A DNA stretch of 18,190 nt from CAVPRW01 sp046727435 [NCBI: bacterium] (lineage in GTDB: Bacteria > Tectomicrobia > Entotheonellia > J063), in NCBI GenBank assembly GCA_046727435.1, contig JBKPCR010000144.1:1-18190 (forward strand), given 5' to 3'. This document shows, one piece after another, positions 15,192 through 18,190 of this stretch (its first letter is position 1; each line of letters starts with the position of its first letter). The notes under the pieces were generated by a model. That model saw only the letters and a list, made by a program, of their open reading frames with translations. It was not told the DNA's origin and ran no database searches. The translations under genes and the position numbers were made by a program.

Positions 15192-16745
15192 TCATTGCCC
15201 CCCTATTGCTGCCGCCTCGGCAAATCGCCGCTTCACGAAGCTGGTATCGAGCGTCGAGAGGAACCACCCCGCCCGTGGCCCCTGAGGTTTGCCGAGCAGC
15301 ACCGCATAGATGGCTTTGAAGAGCAGATCGGGCTTGACTCCCAGCTCATCCTTCAGGTTGTAGATAAGCTGGTGGATTTGCTCGCCGGTCATACCCGGCC
15401 GCAGGCGTTCCCCCAGCAGTTGCAAAGCCTGTTTTTGTTCCGGGCTTAACTCACCGGCGGTCGGCGGCAACTGGTCCTGAACCTGGAAGCGCAGTTCCTC
15501 GGGGGCAAAGGTTTCTAACCAGTGCTGGGCATAGGCGGCGCGTTGGCGCAGCCCTTCGACATTGTCGAGGCGGTAGCCATTGCGCCGCAAAATCTCCATC
15601 CACTGCTCCATGTCCCCCTGGGCCGCCTGGACCACCGTTACCATGTGTCGGAAAGGCACCCCCACTGGTTGGATGCCAGAGATCGCCGACAATTCCATGG
15701 CACGCGAGTCGCGGTTCTTAGCCTCTACGTCGTCGTATTCATCGATGAGTTGGAGCAGAGGTAAACCCGGATCCATTCTGATGCTACGCTGCGGCGGTGC
15801 ACGTAGGATGAGGTAGCGCAGGACTTCCGGCGGCACGACTTCGAGCATGGCATGGATCGACAGCACATTGCCCTTGCTCGAAGACATATCCCCCTTGCCC
15901 GCCAGGCTTAGCCATTCGTAGGGCACCGGATAGGGCGGCTCGATACTATAGACCTCGCGTGCGATCCGCACGCCAGTGTCGTAGGAGCCTCCCTTCGAGG
16001 CGTGATCCTTGCCGAATGGCTCCACCGTCACCCCGAAGATCTTCCACCGCGCCGGCCAGTCGACGCGCCAGGTAAGCTTTCCCCCTCCCGCCATGGACAC
16101 CGTGCCGTCTTCGCCACAGCCACAGGCGTAGTCGACCGTGCGAGCTTCAGCCGAAAATCCCACGACTCTGGCCTGCGTGATGCGCTCACACGCCGGGCAG
16201 AGAGGATTAAATGGGCTCCAATCATCAGATGTTTCGCGGCCGGTTTCCTCTTTCAGGATTTTGCGGATTTGATCGCGCTGCTGCAGGGCGATGACGATCG
16301 CTTCGCTGTAAGCACCGGCCTTATAAAGCTGGTCTGCGCGGTGAACAGTCGGCAGAATACCCAGCTGTTCCAGCGAGCGCAAGAACGGCGCCAGGAAGTG
16401 TTCTGCGTAGCTTGAATGCTGCCCACAAGGGCAGGGGATTTCACTGAGCGGTTTACCGACCTCGTCCCGATAGCGTTGTGGGTCGAGAAATGGGTAGACA
16501 TGGCGCAAAGGGTCGTAGGTATCGGCGATATACAGCAAGCGGGATTCATCCCCCCGCTCGGCGAGGACGCGGTGGATGGCATCGGCAGTCACTACCTCGC
16601 GCATGTTGCCGACATGAATCTCCCCCGATGGTGTGATGCCAGTATTCACCACATGGCATCGACCACGCTGGTTGATAATGTCGTCGGCGAGGAGATCCGC
16701 CCAGTGTCGTGCCTTAGATGTCGTCGTCATCGGTGATTCATCCAC
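15192..16745 (-). CDS. lysS: Lysyl-tRNA synthetase, class I (archaeal type)
   Basis: A 517-aa class I LysRS, unrelated to the class II enzyme of most bacteria. HIGH-like HVGN (44-47) lies within GITPSGEIHVGNMRE, and KMSKS-like MSSSKGN is at 287-293. Metal-binding cysteines are CPC (105-107), CPAC (183-186) and CGC (208-210), as in the family, and the C-terminal helical domain is complete. Coordinates use GTG 16745; ATG 16730 (MTTTSKARHW) is an equal or better start because it overlaps the stop of a preceding short ORF as ATGA. It is the first gene of the seven-gene operon. Class I LysRS is sporadic in bacteria (spirochaetes, alphaproteobacteria and others), so this marks the lineage or an old transfer. 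Confidence 0.96.
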   Translation of the reverse strand: MDESPMTTTSKARHWADLLADDIINQRGRCHVVNTGITPSGEIHVGNMREVVTADAIHRVLAERGDESRLLYIADTYDPLRHVYPFLDPQRYRDEVGKPLSEIPCPCGQHSSYAEHFLAPFLRSLEQLGILPTVHRADQLYKAGAYSEAIVIALQQRDQIRKILKEETGRETSDDWSPFNPLCPACERITQARVVGFSAEARTVDYACGCGEDGTVSMAGGGKLTWRVDWPARWKIFGVTVEPFGKDHASKGGSYDTGVRIAREVYSIEPPYPVPYEWLSLAGKGDMSSSKGNVLSIHAMLEVVPPEVLRYLILRAPPQRSIRMDPGLPLLQLIDEYDDVEAKNRDSRAMELSAISGIQPVGVPFRHMVTVVQAAQGDMEQWMEILRRNGYRLDNVEGLRQRAAYAQHWLETFAPEELRFQVQDQLPPTAGELSPEQKQALQLLGERLRPGMTGEQIHQLIYNLKDELGVKPDLLFKAIYAVLLGKPQGPRAGWFLSTLDTSFVKRRFAEAAAIGGQ

Positions 16746-16825
16746 CTCGTGGTATACCCATATAACTCAGGTACGGCAGCGATCAGTAGTATGTTCGACA
16801 ACCACGCCGGTCGCGCAACAGCCAT
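16727..16825 (-). CDS. Possible short leader ORF coupled to lysS (32 aa)
   Basis: A 32-codon ORF begins at ATG 16825, with GGGAG 8 nt upstream, and its TGA (16729-16727) overlaps lysS ATG 16730 as ATGA. The same frame is open back to 16948 but without an SD. The peptide (MAVARPAWLSNILLIAAV...) has a hydrophobic centre and no lysine run, so classic lysine attenuation is not suggested. Codon use is not clearly coding. If translated it would couple ribosomes into lysS; otherwise it is chance. Confidence 0.25.
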   Translation of the reverse strand: MAVARPAWLSNILLIAAVPELYGYTTRWMNHR

Positions 16826-16853
16826 CGCATCGTCTCCCGGTAAGTGTTCCGTT

Positions 16854-16882
16854 ACCATACTATAAAATCGTTCCCCCAGCAA
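16854..16882 (-). promoter_or_regulatory. Candidate promoter for the lysS operon
   Basis: On the reverse strand TTGCTG (16882-16877), a 17-nt spacer and TATGGT (16859-16854) make a moderate sigma70-like promoter. The start near 16847 lies just ahead of the leader-ORF SD. The hexamers are imperfect. Confidence 0.3.
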
Positions 16883-17000
16883 TACCTTGCGGAGGAGCCC
16901 AGCGCATTTGGCGGGAAGCACTTGCGCATATGCGGAACTGTATACCATCGGACACAGGGCACTTCCCCTTTCCAGATTGCTAGGTCGAGAGACCCATCAG

Positions 17001-17072
17001 ACCTAACGTTCGAGATGAGGGGCGGCCGAAGGGCGCAGCCCTTTGGACATCCCCTCGATTGAAGGGTTAGGC
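17001..17072 (-). repeat. attC recombination site (59-be), 72 bp
   Basis: On the reverse strand R'' is GCCTAAC (17072-17066) and R' is GTTAGGT (17007-17001); both fit the RYYYAAC/GTTRRRY consensus. The inner arms (17065-17051 and 17022-17008) pair through TTC/GAA and GAGGGG/CCCCTC around a mismatched central spacer, with one extra G on one arm, the usual attC layout of two paired boxes, an unpaired spacer and an extrahelical base. The terminal structure holds a 6-bp hairpin, AAGGGC/GCCCTT (17029-17034 and 17038-17043). The expected cut is between G and TT at 17007/17006. Confidence 0.8.
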
Positions 17073-17089
17073 ATCATGCGGTACACGCA

Positions 17090-17960
17090 CTAGGTGTTTC
17101 GGAGCGGAATGTCCGACACGACGATCTTATTTGCGGCGTCAGCGACACCGGCGGATGTTAGCAGCTCGTGCATGGCCCGGAAGATGACAGTGGGGAACTC
17201 GCATGGACCAATGATGATTCGATCAAGCAAGTCAGGCACTGCGAGACCAATGAGGCCTTGCTGGGGTTCATTCCGAAGCGCTATCTTGAGGATGGTCTGA
17301 GGTGTCCCACGAACAACCTCAACGCCTTGAGTCAAGAGCTTCCACGGATGCATGGTGGGAGATGCAACGACTCGCCATTCACGCTCTTCGTGGAAACCGG
17401 GGTGCTTTGTGCAGAGCACAGCAAACCGAAACATATTGAAGACAATACTTCGCACGCGATCCTTGCCGAGTTGGCTGATGTACTCGGTCTCTCCTGCCAT
17501 TCCCTTGGCAACTCTCGTGAATTCCGCAGCGAATCCATAGGGGTCCACGTAAAGAACCAGGCTTGCGTATGCTCCGAGTGCGTCTGTGCCACTGAACATG
17601 ACCGCGCCATTCAACACAAGTGCTACCCCAGCTCTTCCGCCGTAGGCACGGCACATAGAGAGTCGACCGTGCGCATCTTCGTGCGACGTGTGCTCGGAGA
17701 CGCACATTATATAGCTGTCCGTGTGGATACCAGGCAGCCACGCATCGAAATGACTCTTGATCTCGTCGGCAATTCCCGGGTGGCAGGAGTCAAGTACTTC
17801 ATTGAAGAACTTGCCGGCGTCTCCGCTGTATGCGGTGCTCAGGTGCCGTTGTGTAGTACGCGAAGTGCCCCCCGCTTTCTCTCATAGCCTCAGTCTTCTC
17901 GGCTGTGTAGGGAAAAAAGACTTGTCGTATTCGTGCTTCCGGCGAGTCAGGATTGATCAT
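17090..17960 (-). pseudogene. DUF2971-family gene, disrupted near the N-terminus
   Basis: The main frame (17707 to 17090, open from 17881) carries the family core: CVSEHTSHEDAHGRLSMC, RAYGGRAGVALVLN and the later KHPGFHEEREWRVV. DUF2971 proteins have no settled function and are common in mobile DNA. The N-terminus is in another frame: ATG 17960 gives MINPDSPEARIRQVFFPY and GGHFAYYTTAPE, then runs to a TGA at 17801-17799. The main frame resumes the family-like sequence at AYSGDAGKFFNEVLD (from about 17833). From memory, relatives have about 30 further residues here (a W-M-R-N/M-N-D type segment), so an internal deletion with frameshift around 17835-17850 is likely. An N-terminally shortened 205-aa protein from ATG 17707 could still be made. 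Confidence 0.7.
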
Positions 17961-18062
17961 GTATCTGTTCGCACCTATGCTGTGATGCCCGATGATGCCT
18001 AGACATAATGATTTCCGGGAAGATGAGCTGACCCCCGAGTCAATCGCGGGCCTTCCAAGGAA

Positions 18063-18190
18063 CTACTCCCCTTGAGTAAGTGCCCATGAGGCTCGCGTGC
18101 CTGTTGGTCGTGGGCGTAATGCATCGCCCAGCTCTCTGGCGCGGCGGCGCACGTGTCTGACGGTCCGTTGGCGGTACTGCGCTTCGTACT
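18063..18190 (-). CDS. C-terminal fragment of a possible transposase (enters from the right edge)
   Basis: The leftward frame is open from the window edge to a TAG at 18065-18063 (41 residues visible). It reads YEAQYRQRTVRHVRRRAREL then GDALRPRP..., a very basic helical tail. In pattern it resembles the C-terminal tails of some insertion-sequence transposases, but I cannot name a family and the visible part is too short to be sure. About 58 nt separate it from the cassette start. Confidence 0.3.
   Translation of the reverse strand, partial: YEAQYRQRTVRHVRRRARELGDALRPRPTGTRASWALTQGE

Larger units (their letters stand above)
17001..18004 (-). mobile_element. Integron-type gene cassette carrying a broken DUF2971 gene
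   Basis: Read leftward, the element has the full order of a mobile gene cassette: a cassette-start-like sequence (TAGGCATCATC at 18001-17991), a short leader of about 40 nt, one ORF in the same orientation, then an attC site 17 nt after its stop. The cassette start should be complementary to the attC R'' box, and it is: it matches the reverse complement of the R'' flank (GTTAGGCATCAT) except that GTTAGGC has become GTCTAGGC. The upstream core site is therefore degenerate and probably no longer a good recombination target. No intI gene or second attC is visible, so this is a lone cassette or the edge of an integrase-less array. Confidence 0.65.

Noticed and set aside
5523-17486. A 15-nt identical word (TGGCTGATGTACTCG) at 5523-5537 and 17472-17486.
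   Set aside because: A 15-mer match between two places in an 18-kb window is not rare by chance, the flanks do not match, and one copy lies inside the DUF2971 coding region.
17168-17887. A 239-codon rightward frame opposite the DUF2971 gene.
   Set aside because: It is antisense to a stretch with clear family motifs and shows no recognisable domain itself.
1-18190. A CRISPR array, phage genes or a known defence operon.
   Set aside because: I saw no regularly spaced repeats, no cas, integrase or structural phage genes, and no recognisable defence gene apart from the uncertain DUF2971 remnant.

Overview
This is a bacterial chromosomal window of moderately high GC. Signs that it is bacterial are Shine-Dalgarno (SD) starts, an HU gene, a tRNA with an encoded CCA end, and a bacterial-type SECIS hairpin. 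UGA is an ordinary stop here (it ends the acyl-CoA ligase and pyrF), yet one UGA is apparently read as selenocysteine. A class I (archaeal-type) lysyl-tRNA synthetase and an adenosine-specific kinase point to a deep-branching or environmental lineage. NC10/Methylomirabilota or Tectomicrobia are possible, but that is a weak guess.

Layout. 1-1363 (-): N-terminal part of a multi-GAF signalling protein, running off the left edge. 1741-3734 (+): acyl-CoA ligase and a small unknown protein. 3796-4299 (-): YfcD-like Nudix hydrolase. 4598-4978 (+): VOC-fold protein with its own promoter and leader hairpin. 4930-5321 (-): an unassigned gene remnant. 5300-5810: AT-richer DNA around tRNA-Gly(GCC). 6058-6546 (-): adenosine-specific kinase. 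6906-7244 (+): Rieske ferredoxin. 7306-8462 (-): flavin reductase-like protein and, upstream in the same direction, a DsbA/FrnE-like selenoprotein whose UGA falls at the first position of a U-P-W-C redox motif. 8943-9215 (+): HU.

9345-16745 (-): a compact seven-gene operon in the order lysS (class I), folC, comB-like, cysS, histidine phosphatase, pyrF, purN. The first four junctions are 2-3 nt gaps or overlaps, and pyrF/purN overlap by 4 nt. It combines aminoacyl-tRNA synthesis, folate polyglutamylation and nucleotide synthesis, so it is core housekeeping. A promoter and a short leader ORF that overlaps the lysS ATG by 4 nt may precede it.

17001-18190: accessory DNA. A 72-bp integron attC site with consensus outer boxes lies 17 nt after the stop of a DUF2971-family gene in the same orientation. 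A degenerate copy of the cassette-start sequence lies about 40 nt before that gene's start. Together they outline a gene cassette of about 1 kb inserted upstream of the lysS operon, with no integrase in view. The cassette gene is broken by a frameshift, probably with an internal deletion, near its N-terminus. A possible transposase-like C-terminus sits at the right edge.

The two strongest discoveries are the hidden selenoprotein with its SECIS (8462-7848) and the cassette/attC (about 18004-17001).
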